64,000 nt of DNA from Devosia sp. Leaf420 (lineage in GTDB: Bacteria > Pseudomonadota > Alphaproteobacteria > Rhizobiales > Devosiaceae), in the NCBI RefSeq assembly GCF_001425445.1, contig NZ_LMQU01000001.1, forward strand, positions 125,221-189,220. Reading direction: 5' to 3'. Made by a program: the position numbers and the translations under genes. The notes below the pieces were generated by a model. The model ran no database searches. It saw only the letters and a program-made list of their open reading frames with translations, and had not been told where the DNA came from. Below, piece by piece: positions 24,701 to 34,728 of this stretch; position 1 is the stretch's first letter; each line of letters opens with the position of its first letter.

Positions 24701-27700
24701 TTATTCCGCCGCTTCCTGAGGAGGTGCGAGCTCCGCCTGATCGGGGTCTACCACTTCGCGCATGTCGAGTTCGACATTGAGACCGAGCGAACGGATTTCC
24801 TTGACCAGAACGTTGAAGCTCTCGGGGATGCCCGCTTCGAAGGTGTCGTCGCCACGGACGATCGCTTCGTAGACCTTGGTACGACCAGCAACGTCGTCCG
24901 ACTTGATGGTGAGCATTTCTTGGAGCGTGTAGGCGGCGCCATACGCTTCGAGGGCCCATACTTCCATCTCGCCGAAACGCTGACCGCCGAACTGCGCCTT
25001 ACCACCAAGCGGCTGCTGGGTGACGAGCGAGTAAGGACCAATCGAACGCGCGTGGATCTTGTTGTCCACGAGGTGGTCGAGCTTGAGCATGTAGATGTAG
25101 CCAACCGTCACCTGACGATCGAACTGTTCACCCGAACGGCCGTCATAGACAGTTGACTGACCCGAAGCCTTGAGGCCTGCCTTTTCGAGCAGAACCACGA
25201 TGTCGGCTTCCTTGGCACCGTCGAAAACCGGCGTCGCGATCGGAACACCCTTGGAGAGGTGCTCGCCGAGACGGACCATGCCATCGTCATCGAGATCGGT
25301 GATGGCGGTATCGCCAGCAAAGAGCTCCTGAACTTCAGTCCGCAGCGGCTTCAAGTCGCCATTGCGCTGATAGGCGCGGACCATCTGGTCGATCTTCTTG
25401 CCCATGCCGGCACAGGCCCAACCCAGATGGGTTTCAAGGATCTGGCCGACGTTCATGCGCGACGGCACGCCGAGTGGGTTCAGCACGATATCAACCGAGG
25501 TACCGTCTTCGAGGTACGGCATGTCTTCGACAGGAACGATGCGGGAAACCACACCCTTATTGCCGTGACGGCCAGCCATCTTGTCGCCTGGCTGGATCTT
25601 GCGCTTGGTCGCGATGAAGACTTTCACCATCTTCATGACGCCCGGCGGAAGTTCATCACCACGCTGGAGCTTGTCGACCTTGTCGATGAAGCGCTGTTCG
25701 AGCAGACGACGGCTTTCTTCATACTGAGCATGGAGAGCTTCCATTTCAGTCATGACCTTGTCGTCTTCGATGGCGAACTGCCACCACTTCGAACGTGGCT
25801 GCGCTTCAAAGATCGAGTCATTGAGCTTGGTGCCGACGACATAGCCCTTCGGACCTGCGGTTGCGGCCTTGCCGAACAGCATTTCCTTGAGACGGGCATA
25901 GACGTTGCGGTCGAGGATCGACTGTTCGTCGTCACGGTCCTTGGCGAGACGCTCGATTTCTTCGCGCTCGATGGCCATGGCGCGCTCGTCCTTGTCGATG
26001 CCGTGGCGATTGAACACGCGCACTTCAACGACAGTACCAGCATCGCCCGGCGGAACGCGGAGCGAGGTATCACGAACGTCCGAAGCCTTTTCACCGAAGA
26101 TGGCGCGCAGGAGCTTTTCTTCCGGCGTCATCGGGCTTTCGCCCTTGGGGGTGATCTTGCCGACGAGGATGTCGCCCGGCTGAACTTCAGCACCGATGTG
26201 AACGATACCGGCTTCGTCGAGGTTCTTCAGCGCCTCTTCCGACACGTTCGGAATGTCGCGCGTGATTTCTTCAGGACCAAGCTTGGTGTCGCGGGCCATG
26301 ACTTCATATTCCTCGATGTGGATCGAGGTGAAGACGTCCTGCATCGCGATTTTTTCGCTCAGCAGAATGGAGTCTTCGAAGTTGTAGCCATTCCAGGGCA
26401 TGAAGGCGACGAGCACGTTGCGGCCGAGAGCGAGATCGCCCAGTTCGGTCGAGGGACCATCGGCGATGATGTCGCCCTGGTTGACGTGATCGCCGACGAC
26501 GACCAGCGGACGCTGATTGATACAGGTCGACTGGTTCGAACGCTGGAACTTCATCAGGTTGTAGATGTCGACGCCCGACTTCGACGCATCGGTTTCTTCC
26601 GTTGCGCGAATAACGATACGGGTTGCGTCCACCTGATCGACGACACCCTTGCGCTTGGCAACGATGGCGGCGCCGGAGTCACGGGCAACCACTGGCTCCA
26701 TGCCGGTGCCCACGAATGGGGCTTCGGCGCGCAGCAGCGGCACAGCCTGACGCTGCATGTTCGAGCCCATGAGAGCCCGGTTAGCGTCGTCGTTCTCAAG
26801 GAACGGGATCAGCGAGGCAGCAACCGATACCATCTGCTTGGGGGAAACGTCCATAAGGTCGACGTTTTCCTTGGGCGTCAGGCCGTTGTCACCGGCGTGG
26901 CGAGCCACGACCAGGTCGTCGGACAGCGTGCCGTCGGCATTCACCTTGACGTTGGCCTGAGCGACGTAGTGCTTGGCCTCTTCCATGGCGGAGAGGTAGA
27001 CGACGTCGTCGGTGACTTTGCCATCGACGATCTTGCGGTACGGGGTTTCGATGAAACCGTACTTGTTGACGCGCGCAAAGGTCGAGAGCGAGTTGATCAG
27101 ACCGATGTTCGGGCCTTCCGGCGTTTCGATCGGGCAGATACGGCCATAGTGCGTCGGGTGCACGTCGCGGACTTCGAAGCCAGCGCGCTCACGGGTGAGA
27201 CCACCAGGTCCAAGAGCCGACAGACGGCGCTTGTGGGTGATTTCGGAGAGCGGGTTGGTCTGGTCCATAAACTGGGACAGCTGGGACGAGCCAAAGAACT
27301 CGCGCACAGCGGCGGCAGCCGGCTTGGCGTTGATCAGATCCTGCGGCATGACCGTGTCGATTTCGACCGAGCTCATGCGCTCCTTGATGGCGCGTTCCAT
27401 GCGGAGCAGGCCAAGACGATAGGAGTTTTCCATGAGTTCGCCGACGGAGCGAACGCGGCGGTTGCCGAGGTTGTCGATGTCGTCGATTTCACCACGGCCA
27501 TCGCGCAGATTGACGAGGGTGCGAACGACTTCGACGATGTCTTCCTTGCGCAGGATGCGCATGGTGTCCGGAGCATCGAGCTCGAGACGCATGTTCATCT
27601 TGACGCGGCCAACGGCCGAAAGGTCGTAGCGTTCGGGATCAAAGAACAGCGACTGGAACATCGCTTCGGCAGTGTCGACAGTCGGCGGTTCACCCGGACG

Positions 27701-28834
27701 CATGACGCGGTAGATATCGAAGAGCGCGTCTTCACGGCTCTCGTTTTTGTCCACGGCCAGAGTGTTGCGCAGGTATGGCCCAATGGTGATGTGGTCGATG
27801 TCGAGGATGGGCAGCTCGTCAAAGCCGAGGTCGACCAGCTTGGTCAGCAGCTTTTCGTCGAGCTCGTCGCCGGCTTCGGCGTAGATTTCACCGGTCTTGA
27901 GGTTGACGATGTCCTGGGCGATGTAGGCGCCAAAGAGATCGGCATCGGTCGCGAGTAGGTGGGTCAGGCCGTTTTCAGCCAGCTTCTTGGCCTGACGGGC
28001 CGAGAGCTTCTTGCCACCTTCATGAACGACGTCGCCAGTCTTGGCGTCGATGAGATCGTGGCTTGGCTTCGCGCCCTTCCACTTTTCGGCGTCGTAAGGC
28101 ACGCGCCAGCCGTTGTCGGTCTTTTCGTAGTTCAGCGTGGTGTAATAGGTGTCGAGGATTTCCTCGGCATCCATGCCCAACGCCTTGAGCAGCGAGGTGA
28201 CCGGGATCTTGCGGCGACGATCGATACGCGCATAAACGATATCCTTGGCGTCGTATTCGATATCGAGCCAGGAACCGCGGTACGGGATGATACGGCCAGC
28301 AAACAGGAGCTTGCCCGAGGAGTGGGTCTTTCCCTTGTCGTGATCGAAGAACACGCCAGGCGAACGGTGCATCTGCGAAACGATGACGCGCTCGGTGCCG
28401 TTGACGATAAAAGTGCCGTTCGACGTCATGAAGGGCATGTCGCCCATATAGACGTCCTGCTCCTTGATGTCCTTGACCGAGCGAGCGCCGGTTTCTTCGT
28501 CCACTTCGAACACGATCAGGCGCAGCGTGACCTTGAGCGGGGCAGCGAAGGTGATATCGCGCGCACGGCACTCGTCGATGTCATACTTGGGCTGTTCGAA
28601 TTCGTAGCGCACGAATTCGAGCGATGCGGTGTTCGAAAAGTCGGTGATCGGGAAGACCGAACGGAAGACGGACTGAAGCCCTTCATCACCGCGACCGCCC
28701 TTGGGCTCGTCGACCATGAGGAACTGATCATAGGAAGCCTTTTGGACTTCGATCAGGTTGGGCATCTCCGTGACTTCGTGGATGGAACCGAAGGACTTGC
28801 GTACCTTGCGGCGGCCGTTGAACGTGGTAGCCAT
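24701..28834 (-). CDS. rpoB: DNA-directed RNA polymerase subunit beta
   Basis: Catalytic subunit of RNA polymerase, 1377 residues. The rifampicin pocket reads [20 protein letters not shown] followed by [10 protein letters not shown]. The key Gln, Asp, His and Ser residues are wild type; the only departure I note is Thr where E. coli has the first Asn of DQNN. The Mg-proximal and flap regions are intact, and the C-terminus contains the [20 protein letters not shown] motif. It follows rplL after a 455-nt structured gap. Confidence 0.99.
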   Translation of the reverse strand: MATTFNGRRKVRKSFGSIHEVTEMPNLIEVQKASYDQFLMVDEPKGGRGDEGLQSVFRSVFPITDFSNTASLEFVRYEFEQPKYDIDECRARDITFAAPLKVTLRLIVFEVDEETGARSVKDIKEQDVYMGDMPFMTSNGTFIVNGTERVIVSQMHRSPGVFFDHDKGKTHSSGKLLFAGRIIPYRGSWLDIEYDAKDIVYARIDRRRKIPVTSLLKALGMDAEEILDTYYTTLNYEKTDNGWRVPYDAEKWKGAKPSHDLIDAKTGDVVHEGGKKLSARQAKKLAENGLTHLLATDADLFGAYIAQDIVNLKTGEIYAEAGDELDEKLLTKLVDLGFDELPILDIDHITIGPYLRNTLAVDKNESREDALFDIYRVMRPGEPPTVDTAEAMFQSLFFDPERYDLSAVGRVKMNMRLELDAPDTMRILRKEDIVEVVRTLVNLRDGRGEIDDIDNLGNRRVRSVGELMENSYRLGLLRMERAIKERMSSVEIDTVMPQDLINAKPAAAAVREFFGSSQLSQFMDQTNPLSEITHKRRLSALGPGGLTRERAGFEVRDVHPTHYGRICPIETPEGPNIGLINSLSTFARVNKYGFIETPYRKIVDGKVTDDVVYLSAMEEAKHYVAQANVKVNADGTLSDDLVVARHAGDNGLTPKENVDLMDVSPKQMVSVAASLIPFLENDDANRALMGSNMQRQAVPLLRAEAPFVGTGMEPVVARDSGAAIVAKRKGVVDQVDATRIVIRATEETDASKSGVDIYNLMKFQRSNQSTCINQRPLVVVGDHVNQGDIIADGPSTELGDLALGRNVLVAFMPWNGYNFEDSILLSEKIAMQDVFTSIHIEEYEVMARDTKLGPEEITRDIPNVSEEALKNLDEAGIVHIGAEVQPGDILVGKITPKGESPMTPEEKLLRAIFGEKASDVRDTSLRVPPGDAGTVVEVRVFNRHGIDKDERAMAIEREEIERLAKDRDDEQSILDRNVYARLKEMLFGKAATAGPKGYVVGTKLNDSIFEAQPRSKWWQFAIEDDKVMTEMEALHAQYEESRRLLEQRFIDKVDKLQRGDELPPGVMKMVKVFIATKRKIQPGDKMAGRHGNKGVVSRIVPVEDMPYLEDGTSVDIVLNPLGVPSRMNVGQILETHLGWACAGMGKKIDQMVRAYQRNGDLKPLRTEVQELFAGDTAITDLDDDGMVRLGEHLSKGVPIATPVFDGAKEADIVVLLEKAGLKASGQSTVYDGRSGEQFDRQVTVGYIYMLKLDHLVDNKIHARSIGPYSLVTQQPLGGKAQFGGQRFGEMEVWALEAYGAAYTLQEMLTIKSDDVAGRTKVYEAIVRGDDTFEAGIPESFNVLVKEIRSLGLNVELDMREVVDPDQAELAPPQEAAE

Positions 28835-29289
28835 GAAAGCTCCTGTTTCTGGTTTCGCGCCCTGCCCTTTCGGGCCCAGCGCTCCACTTTTTTGCTTTGT
28901 CTCGGAGGCAGATATCCAAAGACCCGACTATCAGCCGTCGGCGCTCGGGATATATGCCTGGTAGTCATTTTGCAGCGACGTCATCGCGGGAACCAGTTTC
29001 CCACCAAGACGCTTTAGTCAGGCCCGGTCGATATCGCATTCGAGCAACCCGGCAGACCCAGCCAGATCGATCACAGCTTCGTGAGAAACAGCTATAGACC
29101 CGATTTGGGAACGGCCCAAAGCGAGGTCAACAGAGGCTCCACGAGGCCCGCGACATCAAAAATCGTCATATATTTCCGCAAATTGGCGCCAGACCCATCC
29201 AATCGGCCCGGCGAATCGTCCCGTAGAAAACGGGAAAGCGAGATGGCACATATAGCGCCACCTCGCTCAAATCAAGTGCTAAAGCGAAC
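28835..29289 (-). promoter_or_regulatory. rplL-rpoB intergenic region with attenuator-like hairpin
   Basis: A 455-nt non-coding gap. Shortly after rplL it contains a stem AGCGAG-x-TGGC / GCCA-x-CTCGCT at 29237-29267. Read leftward, this is followed by TTTCCCGTTTT, the shape of a leaky terminator. In E. coli the equivalent gap holds an attenuator and an RNase III site that reduce rpoBC relative to rplL, and I infer the same role here. No coding frame in the gap looks real. Confidence 0.55.
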
Positions 29290-29664
29290 TTACTTGAGTT
29301 CGACCTTGGCGCCAGCGTCTTCCAGCTTCTTCTTGATGTCTTCGGCTTCGGCCTTGGTGGCGCCTTCCTTGACAGCCTTCGGAGCGCCTTCAACCAGAGC
29401 CTTGGCTTCGCCGAGACCCAGGCCGGTGATGGCACGGACTTCCTTGATGACGTTGATCTTGTTGTCGCCGAACGAGGCGAGGATCACGTCGAATTCAGTC
29501 TTTTCTTCAGCGGCCGGAGCAGCAGCGCCACCGCCAGCAGCGGCAACAGCAACTGGAGCGGCGGCGGAAACGCCCCACTTTTCTTCCAGCATCTTGGACA
29601 GTTCGGAAGCTTCCAGAACGGTCAGGGCAGAGAGATCATCAACGAGCTTGGCGAGATCGGCCAT
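29290..29664 (-). CDS. rplL: 50S ribosomal protein L7/L12
   Basis: bL12 stalk protein, 124 residues, which recruits translational GTPases. The N-terminal dimerisation domain [19 protein letters not shown], an Ala-rich hinge around residues 35-50 and the C-terminal [20 protein letters not shown] domain are all present. It lies 57 nt after rplJ. Confidence 0.98.
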   Translation of the reverse strand: MADLAKLVDDLSALTVLEASELSKMLEEKWGVSAAAPVAVAAAGGGAAAPAAEEKTEFDVILASFGDNKINVIKEVRAITGLGLGEAKALVEGAPKAVKEGATKAEAEDIKKKLEDAGAKVELK

Positions 29665-29721
29665 TTTTTACTCTTTCCAGAATGTGTTTCAGTTCGAACA
29701 GATAGTGTTTGTCGGAACGGC

Positions 29722-30240
29722 TTATGCCGCTTCGCTCTTTTCGGCGTGAGCCTTGAGCACACGGGCGATGCCGGCACCTGGCTGCACGAGAATGGAAGCA
29801 ATGTTGGTCGCCGGCTGCTTGACGAGACCTGCGAGCTTGGCGCGCAGTTCGTCGAGAGACGGAAGAGTTGCCAGGGTCTTGACGCCATCGACATCAAGAG
29901 CGGTCGCACCCATTGCACCACCGAGAATGACGAACTTTTGGTTCTTCTCGGCGAAAGCTGCTGCGATTTTCGGCGCAACGATGGGGTCTTCCGCATAGGC
30001 AATCACGGTCGGGCCTGTGAACAGACCCGAGATGTCCGCGACATCGACTTCCTTAAGAGCGAGCTTGGCAAGGCGGTTCTTGGCGACCTTGACCTTGCCG
30101 CCTGCCTTCTTGACCTGCACGCGCAGATCAGTGAACGCAGCAACGGAAAGACCAACGTTCTGCGCGACGACGATCGATCCAGCGCCCGCGAGGGCTTCCT
30201 GGAGCGAAGAGACGACTTCGCGCTTTTCCGCTTTTTCCAT
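29722..30240 (-). CDS. rplJ: 50S ribosomal protein L10
   Basis: uL10, 172 residues from the ATG at 30238-30240 (MEKAEKREVVSSLQEAL), the stalk base that binds L12 dimers. The frame is open 37 codons further upstream, but that stretch is leader. With L12 it represses its own mRNA in E. coli. Here the ribosome binding site is buried in a perfect hairpin directly before the start. Confidence 0.97.
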   Translation of the reverse strand: MEKAEKREVVSSLQEALAGAGSIVVAQNVGLSVAAFTDLRVQVKKAGGKVKVAKNRLAKLALKEVDVADISGLFTGPTVIAYAEDPIVAPKIAAAFAEKNQKFVILGGAMGATALDVDGVKTLATLPSLDELRAKLAGLVKQPATNIASILVQPGAGIARVLKAHAEKSEAA

Positions 30241-30548
30241 GCTAGTCTCCACTAGACTAGGCCCAGTATGCCCGAGGGCATGCAGGGACCATTGCCAATT
30301 GCTGCCCCCTCCCCTTTTCAGGTTCGGAGAGCAACGGTTAGTGCCTGCCAACCAGGAGTCACGGTGGACTATGGTCTAGGTTCGAACCGAAACCGAAATT
30401 TCGGTGTCTCACCCCGTCTATTGCTGGCTCCGGATGGAATTATCGACCCGAGGGTCGACCGGCAGTCTCGGACAGGACTTCTGCCACTCTATTCGAGAGG
30501 CGACACCGGGCGGCCTAGACCGCCCGGAATTCTTGAATGCTCTAAAGC
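30241..30548 (-). promoter_or_regulatory. L10 leader (rplA-rplJ gap)
   Basis: A 308-nt non-coding leader. At its 3' end the arms CTAGTCT (30242-30248) and AGACTAG (30254-30260) form a perfect 7-bp stem whose 5-nt loop and inner pairs hold the rplJ Shine-Dalgarno. Just upstream is an ATGCCC/GGGCAT hairpin. Near rplA is a perfect 8-bp hairpin CCGGGCGG/CCGCCCGG (30506-30527) without a T-run. The location fits the known L10(L12)4-responsive leader. Binding is inferred, not shown. Confidence 0.65.
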
Positions 30549-31241
30549 TTAGAGCGCGGTACCGGGCTCGACATGGACGCCAGCACCCATGGTCGACGAA
30601 ACGGCGACCTTCTTGACGTAGGTGCCCTTGGCGCCAGCAGGCTTGGACTTCACGACAGCGTCGGTGAAGGCCTTGATGTTCTGGAGAAGTGCTTCTTCCG
30701 AGAACGAAACCTTACCGATACCAGCGTGGATGATGCCGGCCTTTTCGACGCGGTATTCAACAGCGCCGCCCTTGGCTGCACCGATCGCACCCTTGACGTC
30801 CATGGTCACGGTGCCGACCTTGGGGTTCGGCATCAGGTTGCGTGGCCCGAGGATCTTACCGAGACGGCCGACGAGCGGCATCATGTCCGGGGTGGCAATG
30901 CAGCGATCGAAATCGAGCTTGCCGGACTGGATGGTCTCGAGCAGGTCTTCTGCACCGACGATGTCGGCGCCAGCGGCCTTGGCTTCGTCAGCCTTGGCGC
31001 CACGGGCGAACACGGCGACGCGAACGGTCTTACCCGTGCCGTTTGGCAGGGAAACAACGCCGCGAACCATCTGATCGGCGTGACGCGGGTCGACGCCCAG
31101 GTTCATCGCGATCTCGACGGTTTCGTCGAACTTGGCCGAAGCCTTCGACTTGACGAACTTTACCGCTTCTTCGAGCGAGTAGAGCTTGGTGCGGTCCAGG
31201 CCTTCACGACCAGCGGCGACCTTCTTTGCGATCTTTGCCAT
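30549..31241 (-). CDS. rplA: 50S ribosomal protein L1
   Basis: uL1, 230 residues, the mobile stalk protein that escorts E-site tRNA and autoregulates L11-L1 mRNA in E. coli. Family motifs [15 protein letters not shown] and [14 protein letters not shown] are present. It starts 5 nt after rplK. Confidence 0.98.
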   Translation of the reverse strand: MAKIAKKVAAGREGLDRTKLYSLEEAVKFVKSKASAKFDETVEIAMNLGVDPRHADQMVRGVVSLPNGTGKTVRVAVFARGAKADEAKAAGADIVGAEDLLETIQSGKLDFDRCIATPDMMPLVGRLGKILGPRNLMPNPKVGTVTMDVKGAIGAAKGGAVEYRVEKAGIIHAGIGKVSFSEEALLQNIKAFTDAVVKSKPAGAKGTYVKKVAVSSTMGAGVHVEPGTAL

Positions 31242-31246
31242 AACTA

Positions 31247-31675
31247 TTAGCCCTCGACCTGGATGCCCATGGAACGGGCGGAGCCGGCGATCATCGAGAT
31301 TGCGGCCTCGACGTTGTCGGCGTTGAGATCAACCATCTTCTTCTCGGCGATTTCACGCAGCTGAGCCGTCGTGATCGTGCCAGCAGAATCCTTGCCCGGA
31401 AGCTTGGAGCCTGACTTGAGGTTTACGGCCTTCTTGATGAAGTAGGTTACCGGCGGCTGCTTCATCACGAAGGTGAAGCTCTTGTCGGCATAAGCGGTGA
31501 TCACGACCGGAATCGGAGCACCCTTTTCGATCTCCTGCGTGGCCGCATTGAAGGCCTTGCAGAATTCCATGATGTTCAGGCCGCGCTGACCGAGCGCAGG
31601 GCCGATCGGCGGAGATGGGGTTGCCGAACCAGCGGCAACCTGCAGCTTTACGTAGCCAACGACTTTCTTTGCCAT
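31247..31675 (-). CDS. rplK: 50S ribosomal protein L11
   Basis: uL11, 142 residues, in the GTPase-associated centre together with L10. Signatures are [20 protein letters not shown] and the C-terminal [14 protein letters not shown]. It is preceded by a 176-nt gap carrying tandem hairpins. Confidence 0.98.
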   Translation of the reverse strand: MAKKVVGYVKLQVAAGSATPSPPIGPALGQRGLNIMEFCKAFNAATQEIEKGAPIPVVITAYADKSFTFVMKQPPVTYFIKKAVNLKSGSKLPGKDSAGTITTAQLREIAEKKMVDLNADNVEAAISMIAGSARSMGIQVEG

Positions 31676-31768
31676 TTTCTATCCTCTTAATGCCGAAACC
31701 GGCAGTTGAGCCGTGGTGCGGTTTCCTGACGCCGGCAAAGCGCCATCCCCTTCCACGGGTTTCAGCAC

Positions 31769-31843
31769 TCAGCTTGCGCTGAACACTGGTGCGATTTCGG
31801 CTTGAGCCGAAACGCTGACGCGATTTTTGGCTGACGCCAAAAA
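31769..31843 (-). repeat. Three tandem stem-loops between nusG and rplK
   Basis: Three consecutive hairpins spaced 26-29 nt apart: TCAGC-TTGC-GCTGA (31769-31782), TTTCGGCT-TG-AGCCGAAA (31795-31812) and TTTTTGGC-TGAC-GCCAAAAA (31824-31843). The short linkers (GCTGACGCGAT-like) are similar, while the stems differ but stay paired. This looks like a repeated structured unit. It may terminate or pause transcription after nusG or form the L11-L1 leader; the function is unknown. Confidence 0.7.
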
Positions 31844-31851
31844 CGCTGAGA

Positions 31852-32382
31852 TCAGACTTTTTCAACCTGACCGTATTCGAGCTCCACCGGAGTGGGGCGC
31901 CCGAAAATCGAAACTTCCACCTTGAGGCGGGAGCGCTCTTCGTCGACTTCTTCCACGATGCCATTGAAGCTGGCAAAGGGACCATCGGATACGCGAACGC
32001 TTTCGCCAACCTCGAAGCTGACGGAAGGCTTTGGATGCTCGACGCCTTCCTGCACCTGCTGCAGGATCGACATGGCTTCCTTTTCGGAGATCGGCATGGG
32101 CTTGTTATCAGCACCAAGGAAGCCGGTCACCTTTGGAGTATTCTTGATCAGATGGAAGGTCTGATCGGTCAGGTCCATCTTCACCAGCACATAGCCGGGG
32201 AAGAACTTGCGCTCCGTATCGACCTTGCGGCCGCGACGGATCTCAACGACCTTTTCGGTCGGCACGATGACGTCGTCGAACAGATGCTCGAGCTTGGTCT
32301 GGGCGACCTTTTCCTTGATCGCGTCCGCAACCTTGCGCTCGAAGTTCGAGTACGCCTGAACAATGTACCAGCGCTTGGCCAT
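31852..32382 (-). CDS. nusG: Transcription termination/antitermination protein NusG
   Basis: RNA polymerase-bound elongation factor, 176 residues. The N-terminal NGN domain begins [20 protein letters not shown] and the C-terminal KOW domain spans about residues 123-176 ([20 protein letters not shown]). It couples RNA polymerase to Rho or ribosomal S10. It is downstream of secE with a 36-nt spacer. Confidence 0.98.
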   Translation of the reverse strand: MAKRWYIVQAYSNFERKVADAIKEKVAQTKLEHLFDDVIVPTEKVVEIRRGRKVDTERKFFPGYVLVKMDLTDQTFHLIKNTPKVTGFLGADNKPMPISEKEAMSILQQVQEGVEHPKPSVSFEVGESVRVSDGPFASFNGIVEEVDEERSRLKVEVSIFGRPTPVELEYGQVEKV

Positions 32383-32418
32383 ACCGCCTCGCCGCTCCTC
32401 GTTAGTCGCCTGATCCGC

Positions 32419-32613
32419 TTAGCGGATCGAAAGCATCAAAGACACCAGCCACGAAATGATCTGATCGGCGGCCAGGAAGAAGAGGCTCGCGAAGATCACC
32501 AGTACCAGGACCATGATGGTCGAGATGACAACCTCGTTGCGGCTCGGCCAAGTGACCTTCGATACTTCCGTGCGAACCTGCTGGAAGAAGGTGATCGGAT
32601 TGGTGCGGGCCAT
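32419..32613 (-). CDS. secE: Preprotein translocase subunit SecE
   Basis: Small essential SecYEG subunit, 64 residues with one membrane segment (about 34-56). The start is the ATG at 32611-32613 (MARTNPITFFQQVRTEVSKV), and the conserved WPSRNEV cytoplasmic motif precedes the helix. An upstream 12-codon extension is open but lies in the leader hairpin. It heads the secE-nusG-rplKAJL-rpoBC cluster. Confidence 0.96.
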   Translation of the reverse strand: MARTNPITFFQQVRTEVSKVTWPSRNEVVISTIMVLVLVIFASLFFLAADQIISWLVSLMLSIR

Positions 32614-32714
32614 AGGCAGTCGATTCCGGTTGTCTTGGTGCAAAACCAAAGGCCGCGCAGGACTCCCGCACGGCCGGATCGGGGCTATCTAGTCAATCTT
32701 GGCGGCAAATGCAA
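32614..32714 (-). promoter_or_regulatory. secE promoter and leader hairpin
   Basis: On the minus strand TTGCAT (32709-32714), 17 nt, TAGATA (32686-32691) is a plausible sigma-70 promoter. Downstream in the leader a GC-rich stem at 32651-32675 (GGCCG..GC / GC..CGGCC) is followed by TTTGGTTTTG, a terminator-like element between promoter and secE. It may be an attenuator for the whole secE-rpoC cluster. Confidence 0.5.
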
Positions 32715-32872
32715 CCGTCATTAACGGAGCTTCCACCTTTGCCGGACCCAGCCGGCTCATCAATTGTGTAAAGCATATCAGCAGAAAACTGTGGAATCTT
32801 CTTGCTTCCCCAAGCTGGTTGGATTTGGATCGAATTGCGGCCAAAACGTGACGCCTGAGGAGAGGCGGATCA

Positions 32873-33139
32873 ATGTCGTTCGAGATCAAAAACTGCCAGC
32901 TCATGCACTTTGGCCCTCACAGAACCATTGCTGGCCGCATTGTGGGCGTTGTCCGCGTCAAGATCGCCGAAGAGTTTCTGGGCACGTTCACCAATTATAC
33001 GCTCGATCTCAAGGTCAAGGCGGATGTGGGTATCGTCAGCTCAGAAGCCGTGCGCCACGCCCTCCTCGCCCATGCGGCGCGACAACTCAACAAGCTCAAA
33101 GTCCGGCACCAACAGCGGCTGCCCGCAGCGGCTGAATAG
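32873..33139 (+). CDS. Hypothetical protein
   Basis: Encodes 88 residues with no family I recognise. A strong Shine-Dalgarno (GAGGAG, about 9 nt upstream) supports the ATG start. The sequence is mixed alpha/beta in character (LGTFTNYTLDLKVKADVG), soluble, and ends in a basic HQQRLPAAAE tail. It lies between secE (opposite strand) and tRNA-Trp. A perfect 9-bp hairpin (33156-33184) follows its stop. Confidence 0.6.
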   Translation: MSFEIKNCQLMHFGPHRTIAGRIVGVVRVKIAEEFLGTFTNYTLDLKVKADVGIVSSEAVRHALLAHAARQLNKLKVRHQQRLPAAAE

Positions 33140-33155
33140 AAGACCTATTCAAGCC

Positions 33156-33184
33156 TGTGCAAGTTGGTCCGACCCACTTGCACA
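33156..33184 (+). terminator. Hairpin after hypothetical gene, before tRNA-Trp
   Basis: TGTGCAAGT and ACTTGCACA form a perfect 9-bp stem with an 11-nt loop, 16 nt after the stop. No T-run follows, so termination would be weak or Rho-assisted. It could also be a processing signal upstream of the tRNA. Confidence 0.4.
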
Positions 33185-33219
33185 ACACACCGTTTGCCGT
33201 TAGACACACCCTCGCCTGA

Positions 33220-33295
33220 AGGGGTTTAGCTCAGTTGGTAGAGCATCGGTCTCCAAAACCGAGGGTCGTGGGTTCGAGTCCCCCAGCCCCTGCCA
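33220..33295 (+). tRNA. tRNA-Trp (anticodon CCA)
   Basis: A 76-nt cloverleaf with the terminal CCA encoded. The acceptor stem AGGGGTT pairs with AGCCCCT. The anticodon loop reads CTCCAAA with anticodon CCA, and the T arm carries GGTTCGAGTCC. It points away from secE, while tRNA-Trp commonly sits upstream of secE in the same direction. Confidence 0.97.
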
Positions 33296-33417
33296 GGCAC
33301 TCAGTTCGCACATTGCCGAACTCGATACTTCCAACACATCGCTGAAATTCTTGCGAAAACGAATGTCGTTTTCGTGCGTTGCGTTGAACTGCGCATCCAA
33401 AACCTTATCTCAAGCCC

Positions 33418-34053
33418 ATGCCCGCGAAGAAAAAGCCCTACGACGGTCCCGTCCTGACAGCGGAATGGCCCCTGCCCGCTGCGGCGACGCTCGGTTCGTC
33501 CGTGCGCGCCAAAGGCGTCCTGCTCGAGGTGCGCGCTAAACTGCCATCGGCGGCAAAGAAATCGATCGATGTGCGCGGCAATGTCCTGGTGCTGACAGTG
33601 CCGGAAAACGAGCCGCAGCAATTCAAGGCGACGTCAGCCATCGTGACGCGCACGCTCGATGGCATCGAGAACCTTCAGGTCATCCCGCGCGAAATCGAGG
33701 ATATCCTCACCATCAAGACCAGCGAGCGGCATCGGTGGCTCAAGGATGGACGGCTGCAAAGCGCCGGCACGCGGACGGTAAAGCTGCGCGGGCGAGCTCG
33801 AAAAATCACGTTTCATGTCTTCGACCCGCGCTTTGTCGAGACAGTACTCAACGATGACCTCGTGACCACCTGGCGCGAGGATGACATCGAAACCAAAGCA
33901 GAGAATCGGCGGCGGGCGAGCGAAATGCGGGCGCTGATGCGACGCCCCAAGACATCTTCGGCCAAGCCCGCGCCGGCAGATAGCCCGGAGGATGCGGCTG
34001 CTGGTGAGCTACGCGGTCTCGCAGAATTTCTGCGTGAAGGCTTTCTGCGCTGA
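33418..34053 (+). CDS. Conserved-looking hypothetical protein
   Basis: Encodes 211 residues not assigned to a family. The N-terminus is basic (MPAKKKPYDGP), the middle is beta-rich (SIDVRGNVLVLTVPEN), and a helical, Arg-rich segment spans about residues 150-180 (ETKAENRRRASEMRALMRR). No signal peptide or membrane segment is seen. The Shine-Dalgarno is poor. It begins 122 nt after tRNA-Trp, but no integrase or attachment repeat is nearby. Codon use resembles its neighbours. Confidence 0.6.
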   Translation: MPAKKKPYDGPVLTAEWPLPAAATLGSSVRAKGVLLEVRAKLPSAAKKSIDVRGNVLVLTVPENEPQQFKATSAIVTRTLDGIENLQVIPREIEDILTIKTSERHRWLKDGRLQSAGTRTVKLRGRARKITFHVFDPRFVETVLNDDLVTTWREDDIETKAENRRRASEMRALMRRPKTSSAKPAPADSPEDAAAGELRGLAEFLREGFLR

Positions 34054-34173
34054 CCGGACCGCACCACTTCGGGACGATCTTAACCTTATTGCTTAAGCGC
34101 GATTTAAGGGATCGATAGACGAGCGCAACCGTGCGGCTATCATTGCATCTCCTCCAACGGAGTTGGCAGCACC

Positions 34174-34377
34174 ATGGAAACGGCATTGCCTGTCATCATG
34201 CTGGTTTTGGGCGCGTCGGGTTTGGCCTGCCTCGTCTGGGTGCTGCTGCGCAGCCTTGGGCACAAAAGCGAGCCCTTTGTGACCCCGCCCAAGCGCAAAT
34301 ATGAGCCACCGCCGAATGACGAGGACGTCAATCGCATGGTCGCTGCCCTGCAGGCAAAGGCGCATCAAAAAGATTGA
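34174..34377 (+). CDS. Small single-pass membrane protein
   Basis: Encodes 67 residues: one hydrophobic helix (about 5-27) followed by a charged, Pro-rich cytoplasmic tail (TPPKRKYEPPPNDEDVNRM). GGAG lies somewhat far (12 nt) upstream of the ATG. It lies on the plus strand just before tRNA-Tyr. The function is unknown. Confidence 0.5.
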   Translation: METALPVIMLVLGASGLACLVWVLLRSLGHKSEPFVTPPKRKYEPPPNDEDVNRMVAALQAKAHQKD

Positions 34378-34445
34378 TGGTGGTGTTGTTCCACCCAGGA
34401 CGGCTACAGCCCTAAGGCCGTGCAGTGGCTGAACTTTTCAGCCGG

Positions 34446-34530
34446 TGGTGGAGGGGACTGGATTCGAACCAGTGTACGCTAAGCGAGCAGATTTACAGTC
34501 TGCCGGATTTAACCACTCTCCCACCCCTCC
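34446..34530 (-). tRNA. tRNA-Tyr (anticodon GTA)
   Basis: An 85-nt type II tRNA with a long variable arm and encoded CCA. The acceptor arms GGAGGGG and CCCCTCC pair perfectly. The anticodon loop CTGTAAA gives GTA, and the T arm is GGTTCGAATCC. Confidence 0.97.
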
Positions 34531-34577
34531 ACATTCTCGGGTGAGAACCGAAGCGCCTTGGCGTTTCGTCGGGGCGG

Positions 34578-34606
34578 TTTATGGTTGGCTGTCGCAAAGG
34601 TGTCAA
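34578..34606 (-). promoter_or_regulatory. Promoter of tRNA-Tyr
   Basis: On the minus strand there is a perfect -35 TTGACA (34601-34606), a 17-nt spacer and a -10 CATAAA (34578-34583). It is placed about 48 nt upstream of the mature tRNA 5' end. Confidence 0.7.
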
Positions 34607-34677
34607 CACCCTTCCGAACGCGATGTGCAGAAATCTTGTGATAGATGAAAAAACTGGCCCTATCTTCATGCCCAGCC

Positions 34678-34706
34678 TTGCCTTGTTCGCCGGGTTCGCG
34701 CTAATC
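34678..34706 (+). promoter_or_regulatory. Weak promoter candidate for tRNA-Gly
   Basis: TTGCCT (34678-34683), 17 nt, CTAATC (34701-34706), ending 22 nt before the tRNA-Gly 5' end. Matches to consensus are partial; position and spacing are the main support. Confidence 0.35.
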
Positions 34707-34728
34707 CATTTTCCGCCTCAGGGCCCAA

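Noticed and set aside
33220..34400. tRNA-associated integrative element
   Set aside because: There are small unknown genes beside tRNA genes, but no integrase, no direct repeat of a tRNA 3' end and no shift in base composition.
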